Origin: Rossellomorea marisflavi
Lineage (GTDB): Bacteria > Bacillota > Bacilli > Bacillales > Bacillaceae_B
DNA length: 64,000 nucleotides
Direction of reading: 5' to 3'
Assembly: GCA_003667865.1 (NCBI GenBank)
Contig: CP033051.1
Span: forward strand, 4,285,001-4,349,000
The notes below the pieces were generated by a model that was given only the letters and a program-made list of their open reading frames with translations, had not been told where the DNA came from and ran no database searches. Shown here one piece after another: positions 9,356-19,191 of the stretch (the stretch's first letter is position 1; each line of letters starts with the position of its first letter). Made by a program: the position numbers and the translations under genes.

Positions 9356-9512
9356 AGCTATAAAACATTCTAATGTTTGGATTATTACTGAATTTGTATG
9401 ATTGGATTGGAAACAACCTATTTCTTGTCAACTTACGTTAAACCTTGTTACAATAAACTCGTAAAGACTTACAATTAGGGAATAACGATTCCTTTAAAGG
9501 AGCGAGTAACTC

Positions 9513-10628
9513 TTGAGTGAAATTATACATCGTACCAAAACGAGACCTGTAAAAGTTGGGAATCTGACGATTGGTGGAAATAATGAAGTCGTAATACAAA
9601 GTATGACCACAACAAAGACACATGATGTGGAGGCAACAGTTAAAGAAATTCATCGATTAGAAGAAGCAGGCTGCCAAGTTGTACGTGTGGCTTGTCCTGA
9701 TGAAAGAGCAGCAAATGCTATTGCTGATATTAAAAAGCAAATTAACATCCCACTTGTCGTAGATATCCATTTTGATTATAAATTAGCATTAAAAGCCATC
9801 GAAGGTGGAGCAGACAAAATTCGTATTAATCCTGGGAACATCGGTAGAAGAGAAAAGGTAGAAGCCGTTGTAAAAGCAGCTAAAGAAAAGGGAATTCCAA
9901 TTCGAATTGGAGTGAATGCGGGAAGTCTAGAAAGAAAGATCCTTGAGAAATATGGATATCCTACTGCTGATGGAATGGTGGAAAGTGCCCTTCATCATAT
10001 TAAAATCTTAGAAGATTTAGATTTTCATGACATCATTGTATCAATGAAAGCATCTGATGTAAATCTTGCCATTGAAGCTTACACAAAAGCTGCAAAAGCT
10101 TTTGATTATCCTCTACATTTAGGAATTACAGAATCAGGTACTCTTTTTGCTGGAACCGTTAAAAGTGCTGCTGGTCTTGGTGCTATTCTTAGTCTTGGGA
10201 TTGGAAATACCGTTCGTATCTCTTTAAGTGCGGATCCAGTAGAGGAAGTAAAGGTTGCACGCGAATTACTAAAATCATTTGGTCTAGCAGCAAATGCTGC
10301 AACATTAATTTCATGTCCAACATGTGGACGTATTGAAATAGATTTAATCAGTATTGCCAATGAGGTAGAGGAATATATCTCTAAAATTAAAGCGCCTATC
10401 AAAGTTGCTGTTCTTGGTTGTGCGGTTAATGGACCAGGTGAAGCACGCGAAGCCGATATTGGAATTGCTGGGGCACGTGGTGAAGGATTACTGTTCCGCA
10501 AAGGAAAGACCGTTCGAAAAGTACCAGAAGAAACAATGGTAGAAGAGCTAAAGAAAGAAATTGACAAACTTGCTGAAGAACATTTTCAAAAGCAAAAAGA
10601 AGAAGCAGCCAAAACAACAAAAGCTTAA
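9513..10628 (+). CDS. ispG: 4-hydroxy-3-methylbut-2-en-1-yl diphosphate synthase IspG (GcpE)
   Basis: Penultimate enzyme of the MEP isoprenoid pathway, converting MEcPP to HMBPP with a [4Fe-4S] cluster. The 371 residues form an N-terminal TIM-barrel part ([21 protein letters not shown]) and a C-terminal cluster domain. The Fe-S motifs SCPTCGR and GCAVNGPGE are present, with three cysteines and the expected Glu. The start is TTG at 9513, preceded by AAAGGAG. ispH, the next enzyme, is encoded about 9 kb away. Confidence 0.97.
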   Translation: MSEIIHRTKTRPVKVGNLTIGGNNEVVIQSMTTTKTHDVEATVKEIHRLEEAGCQVVRVACPDERAANAIADIKKQINIPLVVDIHFDYKLALKAIEGGADKIRINPGNIGRREKVEAVVKAAKEKGIPIRIGVNAGSLERKILEKYGYPTADGMVESALHHIKILEDLDFHDIIVSMKASDVNLAIEAYTKAAKAFDYPLHLGITESGTLFAGTVKSAAGLGAILSLGIGNTVRISLSADPVEEVKVARELLKSFGLAANAATLISCPTCGRIEIDLISIANEVEEYISKIKAPIKVAVLGCAVNGPGEAREADIGIAGARGEGLLFRKGKTVRKVPEETMVEELKKEIDKLAEEHFQKQKEEAAKTTKA

Positions 10629-10641
10629 CCTTATAACAAAA

Positions 10642-10677
10642 GACTGCTTAGTCATAAAGGACTAAGCAGTCTTTTTT
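10642..10677 (+). terminator. Terminator of ispG
   Basis: Perfect 12-bp stem (10642-10653 with 10660-10671), ATAAAG loop, six T residues. It probably also stops minus-strand transcripts from yqfX, which ends 49 bases further on. Confidence 0.95.
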
Positions 10678-10725
10678 AAATCTCAAAATGCTCCCACGTT
10701 TTGAGAAATGAACGTCTTTTGACGG

Positions 10726-11106
10726 TTAAAAGAAAGGCAAGACAAACAGTCCGACTACAACAGAGACTGCCCCTATTCCAATTGCCCATGCTCCAAGCAT
10801 TCCAGATCCTCGTCTTCTAGCTACAAAGCCTAGGACAATCCCAGCTGCTCCCATAAGCACTGGAAGGATAAATAGAGAAAGGATAGAGAGTGCTAAAGCA
10901 GAATATCCTAATAAACGTCCTGCTGACTCTTTTTCCGTTCCTTCATCAGTCTCATACCCACGACTTAACGTCATAGGTGTTGTAAATTCTGTAGCCACTT
11001 CTTCATCATATTTCTCTCGAACCACATCTGCTTCTGGATTTGCATTTTGATATTGCTCTACTTCTTGAAGATAACGAACGCCTTCATCTCGTCTTTCTTC
11101 ACTCAT
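10726..11106 (-). CDS. yqfX: Small membrane protein YqfX
   Basis: About 126 residues: an acidic, soluble N-terminal half followed by two membrane helices at about 55-80 and 95-120. They are separated by the basic turn ARRRGSG. Similar two-helix DUF308/DUF4190-like proteins are common in Bacilli and have no known role. I choose the ATG at 11106 because GTGAGG serves as its ribosome binding site; a GTG five codons upstream is part of that site. It sits between ispG and yqfW, as in B. subtilis. Confidence 0.75.
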   Translation of the reverse strand: MSEERRDEGVRYLQEVEQYQNANPEADVVREKYDEEVATEFTTPMTLSRGYETDEGTEKESAGRLLGYSALALSILSLFILPVLMGAAGIVLGFVARRRGSGMLGAWAIGIGAVSVVVGLFVLPFF

Positions 11107-11276
11107 ATTGCAATCCCTCACTTTCTGTGTTCAGGAGCATTTATTATTGTGTACGAATTTGAGGAAAATAACGATGCTAATGTTTGCTAAGGTAAAAACC
11201 TTCAGCTTTGGTAAATTAAACAAGATACATACTTTGTGGTAAAATCAAAGGAGCTTAATTGAAGGAGTAGGATATT

Positions 11277-11846
11277 ATGAAGAGATTGGGAATTGATATT
11301 GATGGAACTGTGACATGTCCAAGTTCATTAATTCCATACATCAATAAACACTTTAGCTTAAACTTAACATTAAATGATATTACTCGGTATGAATTAACTG
11401 AGGTTTTAAACATTTCTTCAGAGGAGTTTGGCAAATGGTTCGGTGCTGTCGAAGCTGATATTTACAAAAACTCCCCTTTAGCTGAGGGAGCAAAATCTGT
11501 TCTCGATCAATGGAAAGAGGAATATGAATTATATTTTATTAGCGCTAGGCCGTCAAAACTTACAGAATTAACTAAGATCTGGTTTTCTCAACAAGATGTA
11601 ACGTATCACCATATTGAACTAATTGGCTCACATAATAAAATATCTACAGCTAAAAAATATAATGTTGATATATTTTTTGAAGACAAGCATGATAATGCAG
11701 TTGATATACATAATGAACTACAGATACCGGTTATTTTATTCAATACTCCTTATAACCAGGATCCCATTCCTGAAGGCGTTATTCGCGTGAATAATTGGTC
11801 AGAAGCGAAAGAAACCGTTGAAAAATTATTAGGTTCATCTAGATAA
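11277..11846 (+). CDS. yqfW: HAD-superfamily 5' nucleotidase-like protein YqfW
   Basis: Protein of 189 residues with a haloacid dehalogenase fold. Motif I is DIDGTVTCP at residues 6-14, motif II is the FISARPS segment, and a late acidic FFEDKHDNA supplies the Mg ligands. It is related to cytosolic and mitochondrial deoxyribonucleotidases, so dephosphorylation of a nucleotide is likely but the substrate is not known. An AAGGAG site precedes the ATG. It converges on zur and shares a long palindromic terminator with it. Confidence 0.8.
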   Translation: MKRLGIDIDGTVTCPSSLIPYINKHFSLNLTLNDITRYELTEVLNISSEEFGKWFGAVEADIYKNSPLAEGAKSVLDQWKEEYELYFISARPSKLTELTKIWFSQQDVTYHHIELIGSHNKISTAKKYNVDIFFEDKHDNAVDIHNELQIPVILFNTPYNQDPIPEGVIRVNNWSEAKETVEKLLGSSR

Positions 11847-11881
11847 TGCTTTCACTCTTCTAATGAACATATAAAGTAAAA

Positions 11882-11960
11882 GGTGTCTCAAAACGGCTAG
11901 CATGTTCCTCACTACCTATTTAGTAAGGAGACTAGACTTATTATTGAGACACCCTTTTTT
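11882..11960. terminator. Long bidirectional terminator between yqfW and zur
   Basis: GGTGTCTCAA (11882-11891) pairs with TTGAGACACC (11944-11953). Within the loop TCCTCACTA pairs with TAGTAAGGA apart from one mismatch, giving a nested hairpin. T-runs lie on both strands outside the stem. Confidence 0.8.
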
Positions 11961-11964
11961 ATTC

Positions 11965-12378
11965 TCAATGTAAACATTCTGGGCATTTACCATAAATCTC
12001 AAATTTATGACCCGAAATATCATATCCCGATAAATTTTCTGCGAGCTTTTCCATTGGACAGGTATGAATGGCTTTTGTTTTACCACAGTCTAAACAAATA
12101 AAGTGATGATGATGATGGTTGCTACTACAAGTAAAACGAAAATGTTTTTCTCCTGAAAGCTCTGTTTCCTCTAATACCCCTAAGTCTACAAAAAGAGAAA
12201 GATTCCTGTAGATTGTATCAAAGCTTAACCCAGGATAATCATCCTTCATATTTTCTAATACGTCTTTAGCTGTTAAATACTTATTTGATTTAGAGAAAAT
12301 TTCAAGTAATTGTTCTCGCTTACCTGTATATTTATATCCTTTGTTTTTCATTAATTCCATTGCTTCTGTTACATTCAT
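11965..12378 (-). CDS. zur: Zinc uptake repressor Zur, Fur family
   Basis: Fur-family metalloregulator of 137 residues. The N-terminal winged helix (about 1-80) carries the family signature [10 protein letters not shown]. The metal and dimer domain has a run of five His (NHHHHHF) and the structural zinc pairs CLDCGK and CPECLH. Because it is co-transcribed with znuC and znuB, Zur is far more likely than Fur or PerR. The ATG overlaps the znuB stop by four bases (ATGA). Confidence 0.9.
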   Translation of the reverse strand: MNVTEAMELMKNKGYKYTGKREQLLEIFSKSNKYLTAKDVLENMKDDYPGLSFDTIYRNLSLFVDLGVLEETELSGEKHFRFTCSSNHHHHHFICLDCGKTKAIHTCPMEKLAENLSGYDISGHKFEIYGKCPECLH

Positions 12379-13238
12379 ACTTTCACCTCTCGCTTTTTCC
12401 CAACAACCGCATTTTTTATTTTCTTATAGGTAATCGTTGCAAGTAATATGATGATTGCTGTTACAACAATTGTACCACCTGGAGCCAAATCTAAATAGAA
12501 CGCCGAAAATAATCCAATTAATACAGAGAGCTCTCCAAATAGGATTGAAAATAAAATGGTCTGCTTAAATCCATTAGCAATTCGAATGCTTGCCGCTACA
12601 GGAAGAGTCATAAGTGATGAGACAAGCAAAATACCCACAATACGCATGGAAGCAGCAATTACTAAAGCCACCATTACCATAAATATAAAATGAATAGCCT
12701 TAGCTGGAATCCCCGATGCAGCAGCGTGTTCCTCATCAAACGATAACAAAAACAGCTCTTTATACAGTAGTGTAATCATGACAAGTACTGCAATACTAAT
12801 TACTAAGATTAAGTATAGATCCGCACGACTCACAGCGCTAACACTTCCAAATAAATAATTAAATAAGTCCGTATTAAAGCCTTCTGCAAGTGAAATAAAG
12901 ATGACACCTATACCGATACCACCAGAAAGGATGATTGGGATCGCTAACTCTTGGAAATGCTTGTATAGGCTTCGTAACCGCTCTATAAATAAAGAGCCTG
13001 CAACTGAAAAAATCATTCCCATATAAATAGGACTTAAGCCCGCAAACATAGGTACAGATTTACTTAAATATAAACTAGCTGCGATCCCTGCTAGCGTTAC
13101 ATGGCTTAGAGCATCTGCAATTAATGATAATCTTCTAACTACAATAAATGCACCAAGAAGTGGAGCTAGGATTCCAATAAGGATGCCTGTCAAAAACGCA
13201 TTTTGTAAAAATTCATACTGAAGTAAAGCAGCTAGCAT
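12375..13238 (-). CDS. znuB: Zinc ABC transporter permease ZnuB
   Basis: Inner-membrane permease of the ABC-3 metal transporter family, 287 residues and about eight membrane helices. The conserved segment [19 protein letters not shown] is the usual ABC-3 signature that contacts the ATPase. It overlaps znuC by one base (TAATG) and zur by four, so the three genes form a tight operon. Zinc is inferred from Zur; manganese transporters look similar. Confidence 0.9.
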   Translation of the reverse strand: MLAALLQYEFLQNAFLTGILIGILAPLLGAFIVVRRLSLIADALSHVTLAGIAASLYLSKSVPMFAGLSPIYMGMIFSVAGSLFIERLRSLYKHFQELAIPIILSGGIGIGVIFISLAEGFNTDLFNYLFGSVSAVSRADLYLILVISIAVLVMITLLYKELFLLSFDEEHAAASGIPAKAIHFIFMVMVALVIAASMRIVGILLVSSLMTLPVAASIRIANGFKQTILFSILFGELSVLIGLFSAFYLDLAPGGTIVVTAIIILLATITYKKIKNAVVGKKREVKV

Positions 13239-14020
13239 TACATTTTTCCCTCACTTCCGTGGTGATGATGATCATGACTTAGTACATGCACATCATGTCC
13301 ATAATACCCAGATAGTTCATTGTCCTTTAGTTTTTCAAATTCTTCAGTCTTTCCATGGAAGTGAAGATGCTTATTTAGACATGCAACATGGGAAACTTTA
13401 TTTGAAATAGCACCGACATCATGTGTAACGAGTAAAAGCGTGATACCCAATTCCTTGTTTAAATAATCTAGCATGTCATAAAAACTTTGAACATTTTCAG
13501 AATCAACCCCAACAGTTGGTTCATCAAGAATAAGGATATCTGGTTTACTAACTAAAGCTCTCGCAATAAACGCTCGTTGTTGTTGACCTCCTGATAGTTC
13601 ACCAATATTCCTTTTTAGAAAATCAGTTAAACCAACAGATTCGATAGCAGCTAAGATTTCTTTGTGATGATGTGTTTGAAGGCGACGGAAAAGACCAACC
13701 TTCTTTGTAATACCACTAGAAACAACCTCATATACCGTAGCAGGAAAACCTGAGTTAAATGAATTTGCTTTTTGTGATACATAACCTATTCGGTCCCATT
13801 CTTTAAACTTTTGAATTGGAACACCAAAAAGCGATATAGACCCACTTCTTAATTTTAACAATCCCAGAATCAATTTCAATAGGGTTGATTTCCCTGATCC
13901 GTTTGGTCCTACTATCGCTAAGAATGAACCTTGTGGGATGTTAAGATTTATATGATTTAATACTAATTCATGATCGTAACGATAATGAACATTTTCGATG
14001 TTAATTACCGGTTTTTCCAT
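13238..14020 (-). CDS. znuC: Zinc ABC transporter ATP-binding protein ZnuC
   Basis: Cytoplasmic ATPase of 260 residues. Walker A is GPNGSGKST, the signature is LSGGQQQR, Walker B is ILILDEPTVG, and the switch histidine lies in LLVTHD. The C-terminus ends in a His-rich tail (HVLSHDHHHHG) that could bind zinc, a feature of some ZnuC proteins. No substrate-binding znuA/adcA gene is adjacent, so the receptor must be encoded elsewhere. Confidence 0.92.
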   Translation of the reverse strand: MEKPVINIENVHYRYDHELVLNHINLNIPQGSFLAIVGPNGSGKSTLLKLILGLLKLRSGSISLFGVPIQKFKEWDRIGYVSQKANSFNSGFPATVYEVVSSGITKKVGLFRRLQTHHHKEILAAIESVGLTDFLKRNIGELSGGQQQRAFIARALVSKPDILILDEPTVGVDSENVQSFYDMLDYLNKELGITLLLVTHDVGAISNKVSHVACLNKHLHFHGKTEEFEKLKDNELSGYYGHDVHVLSHDHHHHGSEGKM

Positions 14021-14143
14021 ATATATTCTCCTTCTTTACATTAGGCTGTTTCCTTACATTATTTTAGCTTTTTTCCTACTTTCCTGCTAGTAAAATGGTA
14101 TTCAACAGTCATGAGCTACCTGATATTAGAACGAACGTATAAA

Positions 14144-14173
14144 CTTATAAGAATCATTCCGATTTACATTATA
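14144..14173 (-). promoter_or_regulatory. Candidate Zur box and -10 of znuC-znuB-zur
   Basis: On the minus strand TATAAT (14173-14168) is followed at once by TAAATCGGAATGATT (14166-14152). This matches the left half and centre of the Bacillus Zur box TAAATCGTAATnATTACGATTTA; the right half is poor. A repressor here would overlie the transcription start. No clear -35 is seen. Confidence 0.45.
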
Positions 14174-14377
14174 ACATAAAAATTACAAAGGCATTCATCT
14201 TTAAAATTGGATGATGAAATAAATTTTTTATGTTTATTGTATAGTACTACTAATGTATCCATGTCTTTACATGCATCTTATTCTTTTGACATCAATATTC
14301 TTCTAGTAGAAGATCTTGATTCGTTTTCCTCCGTTTATTCATGTTTAATCCTTATTCTTTTAACCTATCAAGAAGGC

Positions 14378-14423
14378 AAATAAAAAGAAAGCAAGGTAAT
14401 AACTAATTCATTGCCCTGCTTTC
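14378..14423 (-). terminator. Terminator of the YitT-family gene
   Basis: GAAAGCAAGGTAAT pairs with ATTGCCCTGCTTTC (14387-14400 with 14410-14423) with one mismatch and one wobble. On the minus strand a T-run follows. Confidence 0.9.
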
Positions 14424-14434
14424 CTATTATTTTA

Positions 14435-15316
14435 TTAATGAATTGCAGATTTAAAGCGAGCTCCCTTTGTTTCTTGAGTGCTCATTATTGTTATAAAGGC
14501 ATTCTCATCAATATCTGAAACAATGGCCTTTAGTTTTGTAACCTCTAAGCGCGTTACAACTACATAAATTACTTCTTTTTCATTATCAGTAAATCCTCCA
14601 CGGCCCTTTAGCATCGTCGTTCCTCTACCTAAACGTTGTAAAATTGCATCAGATACTTCAGAATATACGTCTGAAACAATAATGACCGCTTTCGTTTCAT
14701 CCATTCCCTGGATAACAGTGTCAATGGTTTTAAATGCTATATAATAGGTCATAACAGAGTACATTGCTTCTTGTATACCAAAAACAAATGCAGCCCACCC
14801 AAAAATAAAAATATTGATAAACATTACAAATTCCCCGACTGAAAAAGGAAGCTTCTTTGTAAGTAATATTCCTAGAATCTCTGTGCCATCTAACGAACCA
14901 CCATGGCGAATGACTAATCCAACTCCAACTCCAAGGGTAAGTCCACCAAATACTGTAGCTAAAATACTCTCTGTTACAAATGGCTCAACATGATGCAAAA
15001 AACTCTCAATGACCGCTAAGGCTACGATAGCAAAAGCTGACGAAATAAAAAATGTTTTACCAATCTGCTTATATCCTGAGTACATGAATGGAATATTTAA
15101 AAGCACTACAAGTGTCCCAAAATTAACAAATGGGATTTTATCAGATAATAAGAAATCTAAAATTAGAGATACTCCGATAATACCACCGTCAATAATATTA
15201 TTTGGTACAAGAAATAATTCAATTGAAATGGCGGCCAACGAAGCACCAAAGGTAATAAAAACAAATCGATATATTAAATGGAAAACACTTTCTCTTTTAT
15301 GTATTCTACTTCCCAT
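14435..15316 (-). CDS. yqfU: YitT family membrane protein with C-terminal DUF2179 (YqfU)
   Basis: Protein of 293 residues. Five to six membrane helices occupy about 12-175, including the family motif [13 protein letters not shown] soluble C-terminal DUF2179 domain follows (about 205-285, with [13 protein letters not shown] and VVTRLE), which in relatives binds small ligands. The transport role is unproven. The ATG at 15316 follows an AAGGAG site. It corresponds to B. subtilis yqfU by position and domain order. Confidence 0.82.
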   Translation of the reverse strand: MGSRIHKRESVFHLIYRFVFITFGASLAAISIELFLVPNNIIDGGIIGVSLILDFLLSDKIPFVNFGTLVVLLNIPFMYSGYKQIGKTFFISSAFAIVALAVIESFLHHVEPFVTESILATVFGGLTLGVGVGLVIRHGGSLDGTEILGILLTKKLPFSVGEFVMFINIFIFGWAAFVFGIQEAMYSVMTYYIAFKTIDTVIQGMDETKAVIIVSDVYSEVSDAILQRLGRGTTMLKGRGGFTDNEKEVIYVVVTRLEVTKLKAIVSDIDENAFITIMSTQETKGARFKSAIH

Positions 15317-15417
15317 GTTAACTCCTTCCTCCTACCCCTATTAAAACCTTTTTTATTTCTTGTCTACTGTCACATTTTATTGATTCCTTACATATGTATC
15401 TCAAGAGGAGTGATAAA

Positions 15418-15672
15418 ATGAAGTTATTACAAAACGTTGTCAATCAAAAAGTGAATTCTATTACAACTGCAGAGCTACTAAAGTATGCAAAAGAATACGG
15501 AATGCCTCTGACTCCAAAACAGGCAGAAGCAATCGTATTAAAGGTTCGAGGGAAAAAAATTAACATTTTTGACGATCAACAACGAGCACAATTAGTTAAA
15601 AGCCTCTCAAAAATCGTCGGACCAAAAACAGCAAAAGACCTGAATCAACTTTTTTTACAATTTGTAAAATAA
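15418..15672 (+). CDS. yqfT: DUF2624 family protein YqfT
   Basis: Small soluble protein of 84 residues, helical and basic, containing TTAELLKYAKEYGMPLT and KINIFDDQQR, which are typical of DUF2624 in Bacilli. The function is unknown. I use the ATG at 15418 because the AGGAG site lies 7-8 bases upstream of it; an in-frame ATG eight codons earlier reads through that site. It stands between the divergent yqfU and nfo. Confidence 0.78.
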   Translation: MKLLQNVVNQKVNSITTAELLKYAKEYGMPLTPKQAEAIVLKVRGKKINIFDDQQRAQLVKSLSKIVGPKTAKDLNQLFLQFVK

Positions 15673-15793
15673 AATTTATCATGTCTCATTGGCTAACGTA
15701 TTGTTACGTACTTACTAATGTAGGGCTGCCCTCGTTCGTTTATAAAAATACCTTCAAATAGCATAGTGAGAATCTATAGAAAAGTACATTTAT

Positions 15794-15814
15794 GGGACTG
15801 AGAAACTCAGTCCC
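15794..15814 (-). terminator. Hairpin after nfo
   Basis: Perfect 9-bp stem GGGACTGAG/CTCAGTCCC with an AAA loop, just past the nfo stop. The T-tract on the minus strand is weak (ATAAATG). Confidence 0.6.
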
Positions 15815-15823
15815 TATCTCTTC

Positions 15824-16717
15824 TTAACCTTCTACAATCTTCTTTAATAAATCTTCATCGAATTCTCCATTTTTAAGCATGTTAATTTCAAATTTATATG
15901 GAGGCATCTTACTATTTTTATCTTCCCCAACAAATGGTGTTTCTAGGATTTTAGGCACTTTTTGAAGCTGTTCATGGTGGACAATTTTATGCAGTGCTTT
16001 ATAACCAATGTGACCAAATCCAATATTTTCATGGCGGTCCTTTTGTGCACCTCTTTCATTCTTACTATCATTAATATGAAGAACCTTAATCCGGTCAATT
16101 CCAATGATTTTGTCAAATTGATTTAATACTCCATCAAAATCATCAACAATATTATAGCCTGCATCATGCGTATGACACGTATCAAAGCAAACAGATATCT
16201 TATCGTTATGAGTTACCCCATCAATAATCTGCGCAAGCTCCTCGAACGAACGACCACATTCTGATCCCTTACCTGCCATTGTTTCAAGAGCTATTTGGAC
16301 TTCTTGGTCTTGTGTTAGAACTTCGTTTAATCCTTCTATGATCTTTTTAATTCCAACATCAGCTCCAGCACCAACATGTGCACCGGGATGGAGGACAATT
16401 TGCTTTGCCCCCAGCGCTGCAGTTCTTTCGATCTCTGACTGTAGAAAATTCACACCCAATTCAAAGGTAGCTGGGTTCGTCGTGTTTGCAATATTAATAA
16501 TATATGGAGCATGTACAACAATTTCGTCAATACCATGCTCTTTCATATGTTTCATACCTGCTTCAATATTTAAATCTTCTATCTTTTTTCTTCTCGTGTT
16601 CTGAGGAGCACCTGTATAAATCATAAATGTATTTGCTCCGTAAGAAATGGCTTCTTCACTTGATGCAAGAAGCATTTTTTTCCCACTCATTGATACATGT
16701 GATCCGATTTTTAACAT
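15824..16717 (-). CDS. nfo: Endonuclease IV (AP endonuclease) Nfo
   Basis: Cleaves DNA 5' of abasic sites during base excision repair, using three zinc ions in a TIM barrel. The 297-residue length is typical. Metal-site motifs are visible: [44 protein letters not shown] and DRHENIG. The ATG at 16717 follows a GGGAGTGG site. The adjacent helicase gene cshB gives the same pair as in B. subtilis. Confidence 0.96.
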   Translation of the reverse strand: MLKIGSHVSMSGKKMLLASSEEAISYGANTFMIYTGAPQNTRRKKIEDLNIEAGMKHMKEHGIDEIVVHAPYIINIANTTNPATFELGVNFLQSEIERTAALGAKQIVLHPGAHVGAGADVGIKKIIEGLNEVLTQDQEVQIALETMAGKGSECGRSFEELAQIIDGVTHNDKISVCFDTCHTHDAGYNIVDDFDGVLNQFDKIIGIDRIKVLHINDSKNERGAQKDRHENIGFGHIGYKALHKIVHHEQLQKVPKILETPFVGEDKNSKMPPYKFEINMLKNGEFDEDLLKKIVEG

Positions 16718-16767
16718 TGTATTCCACTCCCTATGAAAAAATCCCTTTTATAAGACAAACAACTCTT

Positions 16768-18096
16768 TTATTTTGAGTCGCGGCTTTTAATCCTTCTCTC
16801 ACGCTTCTTCACTTGTTCCATCTTATATTTCATTTTCTTTTTGTAGCCTGGCTTCACTTTCTTTGGCTTTCGAACCATTGTTTTAGCTTTAACATCAATT
16901 TCATTCTCAGTTCTTTGTCTATTTTTTCTTTTATTTCTCTCAGGTAATGTGATCCATTCCCCTTGCTTAATGTCTTGATGAGAAAACTCTAATCCCATTT
17001 TTTCTAGCTTGTTTAGTGAATCTTCATCAGCCGTTTCGTAAATAACATATGAAATACCTGAATTACCTGCTCTCGCCGTTCTTCCTGATCGATGAACATA
17101 AAAATCTAAGTCTTGTGGTAGCTCATAATTGATTACATGACTAATTCCTTGGATATCAATACCACGAGCAGCTAAATCTGTTGCAACAATATATTGAAAT
17201 TCTAACGAACGAATTTGTGTCATCATTTTTTTTCGGTCACGTGGAGATAAACCACCATGAATTCGTCCAACCTTTAATCCTTTTTCAATTAAAGCATCTG
17301 CCACCTCATCTGCTTTTACCTTTGTATTCGTAAATACAATCGCTAAGTATGGATTGATGGAGGTTAAAATATTGTACACAACATTTGTTTTATCACGGCT
17401 TCTTACTGGCACAAGTACATGTTCAATATTTCTAGCTGAAATCTCCTCTGGTTGAACATGAGCATACTGTGGATTCTCCATATACTTCTTTAGAAACGGT
17501 TTTAATTTTTCAGGGATGGTTGCCGAAAACACAAGCATTTGTAAGTTTTCAGGCATCCTACTAGCAATCTGATCAACATCTTCAATAAAGCCCATATCTA
17601 ACATCATGTCAGCTTCGTCAATGACAAGAATATTCGCAGTATGAACAAATAACGCTTGTTCTTTAATGAGATCATGAATTCTCCCAGGAGTACCGACTAC
17701 GATTTGTGGTTGCGTTTTAAGTTTTTCAATCGTACGAAGCTTGTCCGTTCCTCCAACATAGCATCGTGACATAATTTTTTCATCAACCTCAGCTACCTCC
17801 ATAATTTTCAACACTTCATGGTAGATTTGCTGGGCTAATTCACGTGTTGGTGCTGTAATAACCGCTTGAACAGACTGATCATCTGAATTAATCTTATTTA
17901 TGATAGGTAATAAATACGAATGTGTTTTTCCTGTCCCGGTTTGGGATTGGCCGATCGCACTTTCTCCTCTCATAACCATTGGAATCATTTTTCTTTGGAT
18001 TTCAGTGGGTTTATGAAATCCTAATTCGTCTATTGCTTTGTTTATAAATGGCTGAAAACCAAATATCTCAAACTGATGTGCTTTCAAATCAGTCAC
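16768..18096 (-). CDS. cshB: DEAD-box RNA helicase CshB
   Basis: ATP-dependent RNA helicase of 442 residues. The helicase motifs are complete: a Q motif (PTEIQ), SQTGTGKT, PTRELA, DEAD in VIDEADMM, SAT, and the C-terminal ATDLAARGIDI and HRSGRTAR. A Lys/Arg-rich tail from about 375 probably binds RNA. In Bacillus, CshB acts in mRNA turnover, ribosome assembly and cold adaptation. Position and length support CshB rather than CshA. Confidence 0.92.
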   Translation of the reverse strand: MTDLKAHQFEIFGFQPFINKAIDELGFHKPTEIQRKMIPMVMRGESAIGQSQTGTGKTHSYLLPIINKINSDDQSVQAVITAPTRELAQQIYHEVLKIMEVAEVDEKIMSRCYVGGTDKLRTIEKLKTQPQIVVGTPGRIHDLIKEQALFVHTANILVIDEADMMLDMGFIEDVDQIASRMPENLQMLVFSATIPEKLKPFLKKYMENPQYAHVQPEEISARNIEHVLVPVRSRDKTNVVYNILTSINPYLAIVFTNTKVKADEVADALIEKGLKVGRIHGGLSPRDRKKMMTQIRSLEFQYIVATDLAARGIDIQGISHVINYELPQDLDFYVHRSGRTARAGNSGISYVIYETADEDSLNKLEKMGLEFSHQDIKQGEWITLPERNKRKNRQRTENEIDVKAKTMVRKPKKVKPGYKKKMKYKMEQVKKRERRIKSRDSK

Positions 18097-18311
18097 TCCT
18101 TAGTTGTTACACGTTTTAAGCGTATCCATTATTTATGTTAATTTTTTTGAACATCTTCTTATTATAATAAACTTTAGTCAATACTTCTAGTTTCCTACTT
18201 TTTATATCGTTTGATGTAACCCTTCCTTTTTACTTTTCCCCTAAACCCTTTCGCTTTAACCTGCATACAGTAATAAGAGAGAATGTGTTTATGAGAAAGG
18301 AGGCAAAGTAT

Positions 18312-19040
18312 ATGCCACCAGGAAATAATCCATTCCAAGGAAGAGGAATGGGATCACCTATGATGCCACAAAACCGTTCAGGCTCACCTTTTCAAATCCA
18401 GCCAATGAATGGATTTCAAGGCGGAAGAGGCATTTCGCAACCTGGAAAACGAGGCGGTGGGCTTTTATCAAAAATACTTGGAGGCAGTAATCAAGCTCAA
18501 GGGCAAGGTGCTTTACAGCAAATGGGAGCTTTTCAACAAGGAAGTAATCCGAGAGGCGGAGGAGGAATCCTATCAAACCTACTCGGAGGCGGTAATACTG
18601 CTGGGGGAAACATTGGTGCTAATGGAGCTGTAAATGGAATACAAGGTTTTGAAAGAGCTGCTGGGCAAGGCGGTGGGTCAATATTGAAAAATATGTTAAA
18701 CCCAAATTCAATTAATTCGTTCTTAAATAATACTCAAGGAATGCTCAAGACAGCCCAGCAGGTAGGTCCAATGATTCAACAATTCCAACAATACGGACCT
18801 CTTGTTAAAAATCTTCCAGCAATGTGGAAGTTATATAGAGGGTTAAATGCATCAGATGATACCACAGAGGATAAAGAAGAACAACTGCAGCCAGAGGAAC
18901 AAAAATCCGAATCTGTTCAAAAAAAGATATCAAAGAAAAAAAAGAAGAAAATAGACAGTAATTCAAGTTTTGAAGATCCTTCTGATAACGAAATTGAAGA
19001 AATAGAAGCAGGAACTTCTAGACCAAAGCTATATGTATAA
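18312..19040 (+). CDS. yqfQ: YqfQ/VrrA-like Gly/Gln/Pro-rich protein
   Basis: Protein of about 242 residues. The first half is low-complexity, with many Gly, Gln, Asn and Met residues and repeats of GGG(L/I)LSKILGG type at about 50, 90 and 125. It then has a short helical segment (GPMIQQFQQYGPLVKNLPAMWKLY) and a highly charged Lys/Glu tail. The family is YqfQ/VrrA of Bacilli, whose function is unknown. The ATG at 18312 is preferred because AAAGGAGG precedes it; an earlier in-frame ATG at 18285 overlaps that site. Confidence 0.75.
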   Translation: MPPGNNPFQGRGMGSPMMPQNRSGSPFQIQPMNGFQGGRGISQPGKRGGGLLSKILGGSNQAQGQGALQQMGAFQQGSNPRGGGGILSNLLGGGNTAGGNIGANGAVNGIQGFERAAGQGGGSILKNMLNPNSINSFLNNTQGMLKTAQQVGPMIQQFQQYGPLVKNLPAMWKLYRGLNASDDTTEDKEEQLQPEEQKSESVQKKISKKKKKKIDSNSSFEDPSDNEIEEIEAGTSRPKLYV

Positions 19041-19049
19041 TAAAAGATT

Positions 19050-19093
19050 AGCTCAAAAAGTTTGATCTTCATCAAACTCTTTGAGCTTTTATA
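19050..19093 (+). terminator. Terminator of yqfQ
   Basis: A 17-bp nearly perfect stem (19050-19066 with 19071-19087), CTTC loop, T-rich tail. Confidence 0.92.
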
Positions 19094-19191
19094 ATTTCTA
19101 TTTTTGTCAACTTCTCTTTTCTCCCTTATAATAAATAGTGTAGGTTTTTTTACTCCGGATACAATAAGATTTTTAGGAGGCATTATTTTTT

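Larger units (their letters stand above)
14021..14434. other. Intergenic region upstream of znuC
   Basis: The left part holds the probable znuC promoter and Zur operator near 14144-14173. The right part (14378-14423) is the terminator of the YitT-family gene. The AT-rich stretch between them shows no gene or recognisable element. Confidence 0.6.

Noticed and set aside
10106-10567. Long antisense open frame within ispG
   Set aside because: It mirrors the codon use of ispG, has no ribosome binding site and shows no recognisable domain. The same holds for antisense frames in glyS (31836-32321), yqfD (39776-40258) and gpr (63398-63850).
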